64,000 nucleotides of DNA, from assembly GCF_036116635.1 (NCBI RefSeq), contig NZ_CP107995.1, positions 8,990,001 through 9,054,000 of the forward strand. Direction: 5' to 3'. Positions within the stretch are counted from its first letter, which is position 1; each line of letters begins with the position of its first letter. Under the pieces are notes generated by a model. The model was not told the DNA's origin and made no database searches. It saw nothing but the letters and a program-made list of their open reading frames with translations. Both the position numbers and the translations under genes were made by a program. Shown piece by piece: positions 1 to 7,829 of this stretch. The stretch is from Amycolatopsis sp. NBC_00345. Lineage in GTDB: Bacteria > Actinomycetota > Actinomycetes > Mycobacteriales > Pseudonocardiaceae.

Positions 1-23
1 CGCACCTGATGCGTGGCCTTCAT
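1..23 (-). CDS. Probable integrase, N-terminal fragment (cut by window edge)
   Basis: The excisionase stop codon (22..20) overlaps an ATG at 23..21 in an ATGA junction, and the frame stays open to the window edge, reading MKATHQV. In AICEs a tyrosine recombinase normally follows xis, often with this coupled start, so I infer that this is the first seven codons of int. Only position and coupling support it, because no catalytic residue lies in the window. Confidence 0.4.
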
Positions 24-229
24 GCCGCCCGCTCCTGCCGCTCGACCAGCCACACATGGAGGTCGGCCAGCGGAAACCGGAGGTGGCCGTTGGGCAGCTT
101 GATCGCCGGGGGAGCGTTGTTGATCTCCCGCCATTCGTACAAGGTGTCCCGGCTGATGCCGAGGAATTCGCACAGCTCCGGAGTGCTCAGCAGCGCGTCG
201 AGCCTTGCCACGTTGTTGTTCTGGCCCAT
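20..229 (-). CDS. xis: Excisionase-type helix-turn-helix protein (AlpA/Xis family)
   Basis: This 69-residue protein has a MerR/excisionase-type winged helix. LLSTPELCEFLGISRDTLYEW is followed by a proline-rich turn, the KLPNGHLRFPLADLHVWL wing and a basic end. Such proteins bend DNA at the attachment site and steer the integrase toward excision. I chose the ATG at 229 because AGGGGG lies 5 to 10 bases upstream; a longer reading to 280 has no such site. The rep gene ends 14 bases upstream and the integrase start overlaps the stop, so rep, xis and int look like one transcript. The family assignment is good. The excision role is inferred from AICE context. Confidence 0.8.
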   Translation of the reverse strand: MGQNNNVARLDALLSTPELCEFLGISRDTLYEWREINNAPPAIKLPNGHLRFPLADLHVWLVERQERAA

Positions 230-242
230 GTGATCCCCCTGC

Positions 243-1880
243 TCAGGCCGCTTGCCGAGTTGCCGAAGTTTCCGGACCACCGGGTGGTCCCTGGGCCGCG
301 AGTAGCGCCCGGTCGTACTCGGCCCGCCAGGTGATCCGTTCGGAGATGGCGTGCATGATCAGGTGATCCCGGGGTGGTACGTGCTGGTCTCCTGGCTCGA
401 CCTTGCGCCAGACGAGCCGGGCCGGATCAGGCTGCGGCTTCTCGATGCCGATAGCCGCGAGCGCTTGCTGAACGAACGCCTGCCGGTCTGCCTTGTGATC
501 GCCGAGCGTCTTGCCGGACCACTTGCGCGACACCAGCACCCGCCGGCCGGGCAGACCGAGGGTGGTCCGCCGATGAGCGCGGCCCTTGCAGTGCCCCGGG
601 GTGGTCTTGGTGCTGGCGCCCTTGGGCTGGATGCCGTAGAGCAGCCAGACCGCGCACCGGGGAGAACAGGGTGTCACCGACAATTCGGCGTGCAGCCGTT
701 CGTGGTGATCTTCCTGTCGCCTTGATTCGGCCGACACGACCTCACCCGTGGACTTGGTGAGGTACTTCGTCAGGTAGCCGATGTGCCGCCCAGCTTCCTC
801 CGAACCGCCGAGGATGCCCTTGGAATGCACCTGCCGCCCGAAGGTGACGACGTGCGCCGGGTGCTCGACCTCGTCCACCGCGTCGTCCCAGGCGGTCAGC
901 GGTTCGTGAGTGTCCGGGTCGACGAACGCCCTGCTGTCCGGGTTCCACCGCGGCATCCGGTCGACGTAAGCCACACGGTCATGGTTGGGCCACCACACTT
1001 GGTGGTAGGTGGCTCCGGTGACTTGGCGGACGACTTCGTGCGAGATGGCGCCGCGGATTGCCGTGTGCAGGTGTGGCGCTGCCCGCTTCTGCGGCTCGAC
1101 CGTCGCGAAGTACTGCGCGTCCCAACCGACGACCCGGCGGAGGTTCTGCCACCACCGGTCGACGAGCGCGGAGAAGTGCACCGCGTCTCGGGCTGCCCGG
1201 CGGTAGTCGTACGTGGCCGGGTCGACCGGCGAGCCGTCTCCTCGGACTGGTCCGTAGCTGTCACAGGTCAGGGTGACGAACATCGACGGCCGGAACTTCC
1301 CCGCGTACTCGCGGCCCACCGTTGTCTTGGTGACCTTGCGCCGAGGCAGGTTCGGAGCGTCCTGCCGACGACGCGTCGACCGTTTCACCGCCTTCTTGGT
1401 TGGCAGGTCGGGGGAGGGGAGCCGCCCCCTCATCCCGAGTTGCCGAAGTTCCGCGTCGACCGTGCGGACCTCCTCGCGCAGATGCTCGGCTTCCCCCTGG
1501 TCCTCGTGCTCGACACAGTCCCGGTAGGCCGCCACGAGATCAGCACGGAAGGTCAGCAACTCCTTGTGGTCCTCGGTGGGAGCCTTGGAAGCGAGCTTGG
1601 GCTCTTCGTCGAGGTGCCACCCCTCCCGGCACTGGGCCTGTCGCAGTGCCTTTGCCTTGCGCGCGCACGGCAGGCAGACAGATTCCACTGTGGACCCGCA
1701 CGGGACCGGGATGTACCGCAGTTCCCCGGTTTCGGTGTCGGCGACCTCCATAGTGAACGGCCGGACGCACACCCCGTGCTTCTCCGCCGTTGCCCGCACG
1801 ATGTCCGATGCGAGCGGGTCACGGACCCGGGGTGAACCGGCAGACCTCCGGCCGGCCTCGGGAGCATTCATGACCGTCAC
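243..1880 (-). CDS. AICE replication initiator, RepSA-type HUH rolling-circle protein
   Basis: This 545-residue protein is the likely origin-nicking initiator that lets the excised element replicate before transfer. The Rep core is visible: FVTLTCDSYG, then an HUH-type metal site in EPQKRAAPHLHTAIRG (about residue 268), then a YLTKYLTKS tyrosine motif (about residue 371). The N-terminus has CGSTVESVCLPC, a possible zinc site also common in RepSA proteins. The start is the GTG at 1880, because it overlaps the previous stop (GTGA) and GGGGAGG lies just upstream; an ATG at 1871 is the alternative. A long open reading continues upstream to 2585 but is the shadow of two other genes. It lies between the unknown gene at 1877..2266 and xis. 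Confidence 0.85.
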   Translation of the reverse strand: MTVMNAPEAGRRSAGSPRVRDPLASDIVRATAEKHGVCVRPFTMEVADTETGELRYIPVPCGSTVESVCLPCARKAKALRQAQCREGWHLDEEPKLASKAPTEDHKELLTFRADLVAAYRDCVEHEDQGEAEHLREEVRTVDAELRQLGMRGRLPSPDLPTKKAVKRSTRRRQDAPNLPRRKVTKTTVGREYAGKFRPSMFVTLTCDSYGPVRGDGSPVDPATYDYRRAARDAVHFSALVDRWWQNLRRVVGWDAQYFATVEPQKRAAPHLHTAIRGAISHEVVRQVTGATYHQVWWPNHDRVAYVDRMPRWNPDSRAFVDPDTHEPLTAWDDAVDEVEHPAHVVTFGRQVHSKGILGGSEEAGRHIGYLTKYLTKSTGEVVSAESRRQEDHHERLHAELSVTPCSPRCAVWLLYGIQPKGASTKTTPGHCKGRAHRRTTLGLPGRRVLVSRKWSGKTLGDHKADRQAFVQQALAAIGIEKPQPDPARLVWRKVEPGDQHVPPRDHLIMHAISERITWRAEYDRALLAAQGPPGGPETSATRQAA

Positions 1881-2266
1881 GCCGCCACCTCCCCGGCAGA
1901 GTCGGCCCACCGGCGCATGATGAACAGCGGCACGTCCTGCTTTATCCCGACAGGCAGATCGGGGAACGTGTCCTCGGCGAACGGAACGCCGCCGTAGACC
2001 TTCACCAGGACCCCGCAAGGAGTCCGACCATAGATCGACAGGTGCACCGAGTCCCCGGGCTTCATTCGCTGGATGTGCGCGGTCACGGTGTCGAGGGTGT
2101 TGGCCCACGCCAGCAGCGCGCGGGATACCCCGGCCAGGTCGTCGGCATCGAGTTGCACCGTGATCGGATTGGTCCACTTCGTGATGTCGATCGACGACAC
2201 CGGAGGCAGTACGTGCAGGTCGAGGTGATCGCGGATGGCGTCCAGGAAAATCATCACCGGGTTCAT
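1877..2266 (-). CDS. Conserved AICE protein of unknown function
   Basis: This is a 129-residue soluble protein with a mixed alpha/beta composition, no signal peptide, no membrane segment and no motif I recognise. Its start overlaps the end of the TraB gene by 4 bases (ATGA type) and its stop overlaps the rep start (GTGA), so it is translationally coupled inside a traB-X-rep unit. Similar small proteins occur between transfer and replication genes in AICEs of Amycolatopsis and Saccharopolyspora. A part in replication or transfer control is only a guess from position. Confidence 0.7.
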   Translation of the reverse strand: MNPVMIFLDAIRDHLDLHVLPPVSSIDITKWTNPITVQLDADDLAGVSRALLAWANTLDTVTAHIQRMKPGDSVHLSIYGRTPCGVLVKVYGGVPFAEDTFPDLPVGIKQDVPLFIMRRWADSAGEVAA

Positions 2267-3834
2267 GCCGCCACCCCCGTACCACCGTGACGGGCGGACA
2301 GGTCGACGATGTGGGCGCCCCCGTTGGTGACGTAGGTTTCCAGCGCCTTGACCGTCTCATCCGGTACCCAGCCCGCGCGGACCCGCAACGGTTCCCGCAC
2401 ACCTTCACCCCACACGTACCCAGTCCCGGCAGCGGATTCGGGAATGCGGCTCGCCCACGCGCCCCGTTCGTACGCACCGTCGCCGAGCACCATGCCGACA
2501 TGGGTCTTGGACGTGACCCGCAGGCACACCCGGCGGGGGAACAGCTCCCGGACCGGAACCGTGTCCTTCGTCGGTTCCTGCACATAGCCGCGCACGGTGA
2601 ACCCCAGCGCCCGGCCTTGAGTGTTCAGGATCGCGATCTTCTCGACGATCTGTTCCCGGGTCTTGCGGTCGGTGTAGCGGGTGAGCGCGCCGATTTCGTC
2701 GAACTCCAGCAGTTCCAACGGCCACAGGGTCGAGATGGGTACCTCGCGCACCTTTCCCGCGAACTCCGCCTTGCGCCGCTCCAGCTCCGCCAACAGCTCG
2801 TCCAGCAGTGCGAGCACCTCCGCTCCTGTCACGGCGTACCGGGCGAAAATCCCACGCCCGTAAGCAAGTTCCATGCCCTTGGGGTCGATCCCGGACACTC
2901 GCACGACACCAGAGCGGATAGCCGGAGCTACCGAGATCAGCGGGCTCCACATGACCGAGTTCTTGCCCGCACCCGTGGCGCCGGCCACCAGGCAGTGAGC
3001 GCCAGGTCCGACCAGCGGCACCCGCCAGTCCTGCCCGTACTCCGTGCGTCCGGCGTACGCCTTGCGCAGATCCACGCCCGCACGGTCGACCGCGACGAGG
3101 TCCGGCAGCGGCAGACACGACACGGCCGAGGCCAGCAGATCACGACGCATGAAATCCAGCGACACCACGTTGGGTTCCAACTCTCGCACCTGGCACCGCG
3201 TGACCTTCCGCGCAGTAGCCAGCGTCCGCGCCGCCTCGTCGAAGTCCTCGGGTTTCTGGCCCGGCACCAGTTCCAACCGGACTTCATCCCAGGACGGCCC
3301 CGAGCGAACACCGAGAATCCGGGGAATCGCCACAGCAGCCCGCGTATTGGAACGCGAGACGGCCCGCCGCCGACGACCGACCAGGTTCACCGTCACTTCC
3401 AGCGGAAGCGTGCCGTCCGATACCGACAGACCACAGGCATGCAGCCAACCCGGGAGTTTCCTGCCGTAGGTGGCCCAGCGCAGCCACCACGATCGCAACC
3501 GGCGCCCCGCGTAGTACTCGAACGATGCCACGTCGATCAGTCGCCATGCGGTCAGGCTGACACCCAGCACGGCCGCGCCGATAACGAGCCACACCCATCC
3601 GATCCAGTACCACCACGCGCCCAGCGCCAACAGCGCGAGCGACGTCCGCCACCGCGTCGCGACCTGCTTTCCCCGCCACACAACGGCTTTCAGCAACCAG
3701 CAGATTGCCACGAAAACGAATGCTGCCGCCGCCAGCGCCTCAAGAATCGAGGCAAGCGCACGGCCGGCCTTGTGCAACACCCACACACCCAGGCCCCCAA
3801 CCATCAGGGCCACGACCAGAAATCCGGCACTCAT
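2263..3834 (-). CDS. traB: Conjugal DNA translocase, TraB/TraSA FtsK-SpoIIIE type
   Basis: This 523-residue protein probably moves double-stranded element DNA between mycelia, as TraB/TraSA does, acting as a membrane-anchored hexameric pump. Two or more hydrophobic segments occupy the first ~100 residues (MSAGFLVVALMVGG and further Trp-rich stretches). The P-loop GATGAGKNS lies near residue 285 and the Walker B-like LELLEFDEIGAL near residue 373. The residue after the P-loop lysine is Asn, where I recall Gly (GKGS) in relatives. The ATG at 3834 overlaps the stop of the small zinc-ribbon gene (ATGA), which fixes the start against longer readings. The C-terminal winged helix expected for clt recognition was not assigned with confidence. 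Confidence 0.85.
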   Translation of the reverse strand: MSAGFLVVALMVGGLGVWVLHKAGRALASILEALAAAAFVFVAICWLLKAVVWRGKQVATRWRTSLALLALGAWWYWIGWVWLVIGAAVLGVSLTAWRLIDVASFEYYAGRRLRSWWLRWATYGRKLPGWLHACGLSVSDGTLPLEVTVNLVGRRRRAVSRSNTRAAVAIPRILGVRSGPSWDEVRLELVPGQKPEDFDEAARTLATARKVTRCQVRELEPNVVSLDFMRRDLLASAVSCLPLPDLVAVDRAGVDLRKAYAGRTEYGQDWRVPLVGPGAHCLVAGATGAGKNSVMWSPLISVAPAIRSGVVRVSGIDPKGMELAYGRGIFARYAVTGAEVLALLDELLAELERRKAEFAGKVREVPISTLWPLELLEFDEIGALTRYTDRKTREQIVEKIAILNTQGRALGFTVRGYVQEPTKDTVPVRELFPRRVCLRVTSKTHVGMVLGDGAYERGAWASRIPESAAGTGYVWGEGVREPLRVRAGWVPDETVKALETYVTNGGAHIVDLSARHGGTGVAA

Positions 3835-4007
3835 CGCTGACCACCCCGCACCGCGCGAGTGATGGTCAGGTCCAGTGGCAGCATCCCCCGGCAAGGAGAA
3901 CACTTCGTCTCGCCAGGCAGCAACTTCGCGAACCGCTTGCATTCCGCGCAGCGCATCCGGGTGACCCCGGTTGACTGGCATTGGTTGTCATCATTTATTG
4001 TTGCCAT
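3831..4007 (-). CDS. Small zinc-ribbon-like protein, 58 aa
   Basis: The reading starts at ATG 4007 with a near-ideal GGAGGTGAACA ribosome site and runs 58 codons. Its stop overlaps the TraB start in ATGA. It contains two cysteine pairs, CAEC (about residue 20) and CSPC (about residue 36), 12 residues apart, the spacing expected of a small zinc ribbon in a basic protein. The strong ribosome site, coupling to traB and the paired cysteines together argue that it is real. Small Zn-ribbon proteins lie upstream of tra genes in related elements. The function is unknown, and nucleic-acid binding or an accessory role in transfer is inference. Confidence 0.75.
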   Translation of the reverse strand: MATINDDNQCQSTGVTRMRCAECKRFAKLLPGETKCSPCRGMLPLDLTITRAVRGGQR

Positions 4008-4183
4008 TGTTCACCTCCAGTGAACAGGCGCAGAACCGGTGAAAGGTTGGTAGCCAGGTAGCCGGTTCTGCGTCTTTAAGGAAGAATCTACGAATTAAAG
4101 GACGCGTTTAATACAACACGCGTCGAAGCGTGTATTTGTGACCTATTCAGTTGTCCGGTATCAGCGCCCGGTCCTGATGGTTG
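4008..4183 (-). promoter_or_regulatory. Leader/control region upstream of the tra-rep operon with two hairpins
   Basis: Non-coding. It holds an 11-base perfect inverted repeat (CGCAGAACCGG at 4029-4039, its complement at 4062-4072). A second 6-base stem, ACACGC/GCGTGT, lies at 4116-4121 and 4128-4133. Transcription of the left-going genes crosses both, after the XRE gene stop at 4184. They could end the XRE transcript, form an attenuator, or be an operator for tra genes; the sequence does not decide. The stretch is richer in A/T than its flanks. Confidence 0.4.
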
Positions 4184-5101
4184 TCAGTCAATCGCCTCCC
4201 TGGCCAGCACTGCCAGAGGCGTGACGTCGTCACGGTCTCGTTGGGATTCCAGCGAACGAGCAAGCTTGCGCACTTCCTGGTTGAGCCAGTCGATCGACTC
4301 CCCGCGAGAGAGCGCAGTGCGGCCAAGCCGAGCGGCAGCCCTCGTGTAAGTGCCGGTGTGCTCGTTGATGAGGAACGCGCCCATGTTGTAGTGCGGGCAG
4401 TACGCCACCGGCGGCGAGTCGTTCATCGTGAATGTGGCGAACGCTCCGGCCAGCACGGCGTTCCGCGGATCGCTGCGACGCAGAATGCGGACACCGATAC
4501 TGCGGGACATCGTTGCCGTGTCGACGATGAAACGTAGCTGCCGAAGCATGACCTCTTCATCGGCGAGGGGATGACGGATCGCTTCGTCGCTGATGAAGAA
4601 CTCCGCCGGAACCGGATCGCTGCCGAACAGGACGCTCCGGCGCCGCATTCGGGCTTCGACCTGCTCGCTGATCTGTTTGGTGCTGAACTGCTTGGCATCA
4701 CACGTCAGCTGCGCATAGTCGGGAATCTGCAACAGATCCGGGAGCACGGCAGGAGCCCACACCGTGACCGAGGCAGCGGCGCGTTCATGGGCTACCAGCG
4801 CGGCGAAGTGCCCAGGACTTGACTGCGGCCCCGCCGTGAACCAGTCCGGAGCGACGACCCCGCGCGCGATCGACAAGATCCACTCCCTCGCCTCGCCGGT
4901 AACCCCCAACGCACCCAGCACCGCGCCCACATCCTCAACCGCAGGCACCCGCGAACCACTCTCCCAATTCGACAAATGCCCCGGGGCCCGGCCGATCCGC
5001 CGCGCCAGCTCCCGCACCCCGAACCGGGCACCCAATCGGGCATCACGCAACGCCGCGCCAAGAACCCGAGCCCGCGGCGACAACATCTCCGTGTCCTTCA
5101 T
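4184..5101 (-). CDS. XRE-family regulator with C-terminal DUF5753
   Basis: This 305-residue protein begins with a Cro/CI-type helix-turn-helix (RFGVRELARRIGRAPGHLSN, about residues 25-45). A long DUF5753 domain follows, containing the usual ending of fire-and-match segments such as SPPVAYCPHYNMGAFLINE. Such proteins are abundant in Actinobacteria, often beside DUF397 genes, and act as DNA-binding regulators. No DUF397 partner is visible here. The ATG at 5101 has GGAGGT seven bases upstream and overlaps the stop of the 78-residue gene (ATGA). It lies between the Pra group and tra-rep genes, so control of transfer or replication is plausible but unproven. Confidence 0.8.
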   Translation of the reverse strand: MKDTEMLSPRARVLGAALRDARLGARFGVRELARRIGRAPGHLSNWESGSRVPAVEDVGAVLGALGVTGEAREWILSIARGVVAPDWFTAGPQSSPGHFAALVAHERAAASVTVWAPAVLPDLLQIPDYAQLTCDAKQFSTKQISEQVEARMRRRSVLFGSDPVPAEFFISDEAIRHPLADEEVMLRQLRFIVDTATMSRSIGVRILRRSDPRNAVLAGAFATFTMNDSPPVAYCPHYNMGAFLINEHTGTYTRAAARLGRTALSRGESIDWLNQEVRKLARSLESQRDRDDVTPLAVLAREAID

Positions 5102-5334
5102 GACCACGACCTCCGATCCACCGCAGCCACGCACCGCCACGGAAGGCCGCACGAATTCGCCAACCCGAGCCAGGCATCCGACATCCGCTGCGCCGAGTTC
5201 GCCGCGTTCTGCGCAGCCGCCGTCGGGCGGTCGGACCGGTAGCGCGGCCACACCTCGATGTAGCCCTGGTACTCCAGCTCCCACGCCCGGACCAGTTTCG
5301 AGAACGCCGCAGCGTCACGAGCCGTATCGCTCAT
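5098..5334 (-). CDS. Small AICE protein of unknown function (78 aa)
   Basis: This 78-residue, tryptophan-containing, alpha-helical protein is coupled at both ends by 4-base overlaps, with the upstream 98-residue gene at its start and the XRE regulator at its stop. It has no membrane segment, signal peptide or motif I recognise. Tight coupling on both sides is the main evidence that it is translated. Confidence 0.65.
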   Translation of the reverse strand: MSDTARDAAAFSKLVRAWELEYQGYIEVWPRYRSDRPTAAAQNAANSAQRMSDAWLGLANSCGLPWRCVAAVDRRSWS

Positions 5335-5627
5335 GTCGCCTCTCCCTTTCGTTGGGCCGAATCGGCGCGTCCCATCTCCAGTCGCGCCCGTCGGTCGAAT
5401 TCCTCAGCTGCCACGGCCGCCGCGTGCCGAGCCCACAGAGGCGCGGCGAGTTCACCGGACAACGCGCGCCAGGCGAACGCGACAGCGTGATAGGCGAGAG
5501 CGAGACGCCGCACTGCTGCTACGTCGTCGGATGCCGATCGCATCGCAGCGAACAGTGCGGCCGTCTGCTCCGCATACGCGTCGTTCCACCGAGCGACCGC
5601 CTCACGCGACGGCCGCCCCGCCATCAC
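5331..5627 (-). CDS. Small AICE protein of unknown function (98 aa)
   Basis: This 98-residue protein is rich in alanine and arginine and probably all alpha-helical, with no recognised domain. Its start overlaps the stop of the Pra-like gene (5624..5627), and its stop overlaps the next start (5331..5334). It starts MMAGR, so either ATG may be used. It is part of the pra-led polycistron. Function is unknown. Confidence 0.65.
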   Translation of the reverse strand: MMAGRPSREAVARWNDAYAEQTAALFAAMRSASDDVAAVRRLALAYHAVAFAWRALSGELAAPLWARHAAAVAAEEFDRRARLEMGRADSAQRKGEAT

Positions 5628-6094
5628 GCGGCCTTCTGACCGCTCGCACCCTGAGCGCTGGTGCCCTTCGACGCCGCAGGCTTGGGAGCCGCAGCACTCC
5701 CGGGCTCACGCATCCCGGTAGCCCGCAGCACCCAGCCCTGATACTTGAACTTCTCGCCCATGACCCGCGGCTCGACCATCAGGCCCTCGAACATGACGGG
5801 TCGGAAGTCGAAACCCGCCATGGCGGCCGGGGGCGGCACCGGCTGGACCCGGTCGAGCAGCGTCACCGTCGCCGACTTGTCCCGATCCTTCTCCGCCGAC
5901 GGGTCGGTCACCGTGACCTTCCACTGCGGCAGGCCGCTCTGTTCGTCGATCTTCTGCTTGGGCTGCTTGCCCCGGGCCTTGTCCTCGTTCGAGACGTACT
6001 CCATGTCCGGGGTCACCGGGCCGACGATCGCGGCGCCGGCCGGAAAGACGTGGTCATGCTCGATCTCGAAGCGTGTTCCGCGCGGTACGGCCAT
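5624..6094 (-). CDS. pra: Pra-like activator of AICE replication, integration and excision
   Basis: This 156-residue protein resembles the family annotated as plasmid replication, integration and excision activator (Pra of pSAM2). It has an N-terminal FEIEHDHVFPAGAAIVGPV segment, then SGLPQWKVTVTDP, a VPPPAAMAGFDFRPVMFEGL stretch, YQGWVLRATGMREP near the end, and an Ala/Lys-rich tail. In pSAM2 Pra switches on rep, xis and int. The ATG at 6094 has AAGGAG eight bases upstream; a longer reading to 6184 runs into the promoter. It is the first gene of the left-going operon and faces the GntR repressor gene, matching the KorSA-represses-pra circuit. The family call is from recalled similarity. Confidence 0.75.
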   Translation of the reverse strand: MAVPRGTRFEIEHDHVFPAGAAIVGPVTPDMEYVSNEDKARGKQPKQKIDEQSGLPQWKVTVTDPSAEKDRDKSATVTLLDRVQPVPPPAAMAGFDFRPVMFEGLMVEPRVMGEKFKYQGWVLRATGMREPGSAAAPKPAASKGTSAQGASGQKAA

Positions 6095-6318
6095 CTCAGC
6101 TGCTCCTTGTCTGCGCCTCATCCGGCGCTGCCTAACGTGGCTGACATGGCCAGAGTAGCTAGGTTGGCTAGGCAAGTCAATCAAGTAAAAAAGTGTCTAG
6201 CTTCCTAGGTTGCCTAGACAGGCTTGGCGCAGCTCGGGGAAGATGCAAGGGGGGCTTGCAGGCGAAAGGGGGGCTTGCAAGACGTGCAGACACCGCAGAC
6301 GAGAGGAAGGAGGCTGTC
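6095..6318. promoter_or_regulatory. Divergent control region between pra operon and GntR repressor
   Basis: A leftward promoter can be drawn: TTGACT (6180-6175), 17-base spacer, TACTCT (6157-6152). A rightward one, TTGGCT (6164-6169), 16-base spacer, TAAAAA (6186-6191), overlaps it. Two related boxes lie across them: CTAGGTTGGCTAGGCAAG at 6159-6176 and CTAGGTTGCCTAGACAGG at 6205-6222. The second sits in a dyad with GTCTAG (6195-6200) and CTAGAC (6214-6219). Downstream is an exact 14-base direct repeat AAGGGGGGCTTGCA at 6247-6260 and 6266-6279, the first copy forming a TGCAAG/CTTGCA dyad. These look like repressor operators; the promoter boxes are by eye. Confidence 0.5.
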
Positions 6319-7161
6319 GTGCCACTTGATCCGGACGACTCGCGGCCGCCGTATGTGCAGGTAGCGAACGCTCTGCGGGCGGCGATCTTGACTCGGAAGT
6401 TCACACCTGGTGACAAGCTGCCCTCCCGCAACGAGCTGGCGAAGACGTACAACGTCGCGCCGATGACGGTGCAGAACGCCCTGCGCGAGCTTCGCGAAGA
6501 GGGATTGATCGTGTCGCGGCAGGGGAGCGGAGTGTTCGTCCGAGAGCGCACTGAGCACCCGATCGGTCTCCGTCCACACATCGAACGAGCCTTCGAGGCT
6601 CAAGACGTCACCATCGACTTCGCCGGGTTCTCCGGCGAGACCTTGCACGGCGTCATCACCGAACCGCTGGACAAGATCCGAATCGGCCGGCTGCGTCCTG
6701 AGTCGATCACCGTCCGCTTGCTCGTCCCGGACCCGACCCAACCGTGGTCGCTCCCATGCACAGTCGACGAGCACGCCGACAGCCCGGCGTTCCGCAAGCG
6801 CGCCGAAGAGATCATGCGCCGGCACACGTTGGCCATCGTCGACTCGGTGACCGAACTCGGTGAGCTGGGCCTGATCAACAAGGCCACGGCCCAGGTGCGG
6901 GTGCATCCCTCGCCGCCGATGTTCAAGCTCTACCTGATCAACAACGAAGAGGCGTTCTTCGGCTTCTACCCCGTCCGCGAACACGTGATCAACTTCGGCG
7001 ACGAGACCAAGGCGATCTACGACCTGATGGGCAAGGACGCAGTCCTGTTCCACCACTCGACCAGCGACGACGACACCTCCACCGGGGCGCAGTACGTCGA
7101 GCAGTCCAAGACGTGGTTCGACAGCGTGTGGAACAGCGTGGCCCAGGACTACCAGCGATGA
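6319..7161 (+). CDS. GntR-family repressor, KorSA-like
   Basis: This 280-residue protein has an N-terminal GntR winged helix (YVQVANALRAAILTRKFTPG...LPSRNELAKTYNVAPMTVQNAL...GLIVSRQGSGVFV, residues ~12-75). A C-terminal domain of about 190 residues is unlike a typical UTRA domain. In pSAM2 the GntR protein KorSA represses pra and its own gene and so keeps the element integrated. The GTG at 6319 has AGGAGG five bases upstream; a longer reading from 6193 would translate the operator repeats. It is coupled to the HAD gene by ATGA overlap. Its operators are probably the repeated boxes just upstream. Confidence 0.8.
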   Translation: MPLDPDDSRPPYVQVANALRAAILTRKFTPGDKLPSRNELAKTYNVAPMTVQNALRELREEGLIVSRQGSGVFVRERTEHPIGLRPHIERAFEAQDVTIDFAGFSGETLHGVITEPLDKIRIGRLRPESITVRLLVPDPTQPWSLPCTVDEHADSPAFRKRAEEIMRRHTLAIVDSVTELGELGLINKATAQVRVHPSPPMFKLYLINNEEAFFGFYPVREHVINFGDETKAIYDLMGKDAVLFHHSTSDDDTSTGAQYVEQSKTWFDSVWNSVAQDYQR

Positions 7162-7829
7162 CCGCCGCTGACCTACTCGCCCAAGCCCGCGTTCTCCTGC
7201 TCGACTTCGACGGCCCAGTCTGTTCCGTCTTCGCGGGCATCCCCGCGTCCGTCGTGGCCGACCAGCTCCGCGGAATCCTCGCCGACGGCGGACACGTCGA
7301 GCTTCCCGAGAATGTGGCCACCAGCGCTGACCCGTTCGACGTCCTGCGCCACGCGGCCGCCCTCGGCCCCGACGAAGCCCGCTACGTCGAAGCCGCCTTC
7401 ACCGCTCACGAAGTCGAGGCCATCCCCACCGCCGCCCCAGCTCACGGAGCACATGGCCTCATCGAGGCATGGCACGCGTCCGGCCGCCCGCTCGCGATCG
7501 TGAGCAACAACAGCGCTGCCGCGATCAGCGTCTATCTCGACCTCTACAACCTCCGGCCGGCCGTCGACACAGTGTCGGCCCGCACCGGCTCCGATGTCGC
7601 GCTGCTCAAGCCGAGCCCACACCTGCTTCGCCAGGCAATCACGATGCTCGACGTCACCCCGGCCGATTGTGTGTTCGTCGGCGATTCGATGTCTGACATT
7701 GAGGCAGCCCACGCCGCAGGCGTCCCGGCCCTCGGCTACGCCAACAAGCCCGGTAAGCATGCGCGGTTCGTCGCGGCCGGAGCCGATGCCATCACTGAGA
7801 CGCTTGCCGGCCTGGTGCCCGTCTCATGA
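7158..7829 (+). CDS. HAD-superfamily hydrolase (phosphatase-like)
   Basis: This 223-residue HAD hydrolase has all four motifs: LLLDFDGPVC (motif I with both Asp), IVSNNS (motif II), a lysine in LLKPSPHLL (motif III) and FVGDSMSDIEAA (motif IV). A small helical cap sits between motifs I and II. It is expected to dephosphorylate a small metabolite. The start overlaps the GntR stop and its own stop overlaps the APH gene start (ATGA twice), so all three are co-translated. HAD/phosphotransferase pairs next to GntR repressors recur on actinobacterial elements. The substrate is unknown. Confidence 0.85.
   Translation: MTAADLLAQARVLLLDFDGPVCSVFAGIPASVVADQLRGILADGGHVELPENVATSADPFDVLRHAAALGPDEARYVEAAFTAHEVEAIPTAAPAHGAHGLIEAWHASGRPLAIVSNNSAAAISVYLDLYNLRPAVDTVSARTGSDVALLKPSPHLLRQAITMLDVTPADCVFVGDSMSDIEAAHAAGVPALGYANKPGKHARFVAAGADAITETLAGLVPVS

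Noticed and set aside
243..2585. 780-residue reading containing the rep gene
   Set aside because: Its upstream 230 codons are the shadow of the 1877..2266 and traB genes; the overlap-coupled GTG at 1880 gives the family length.
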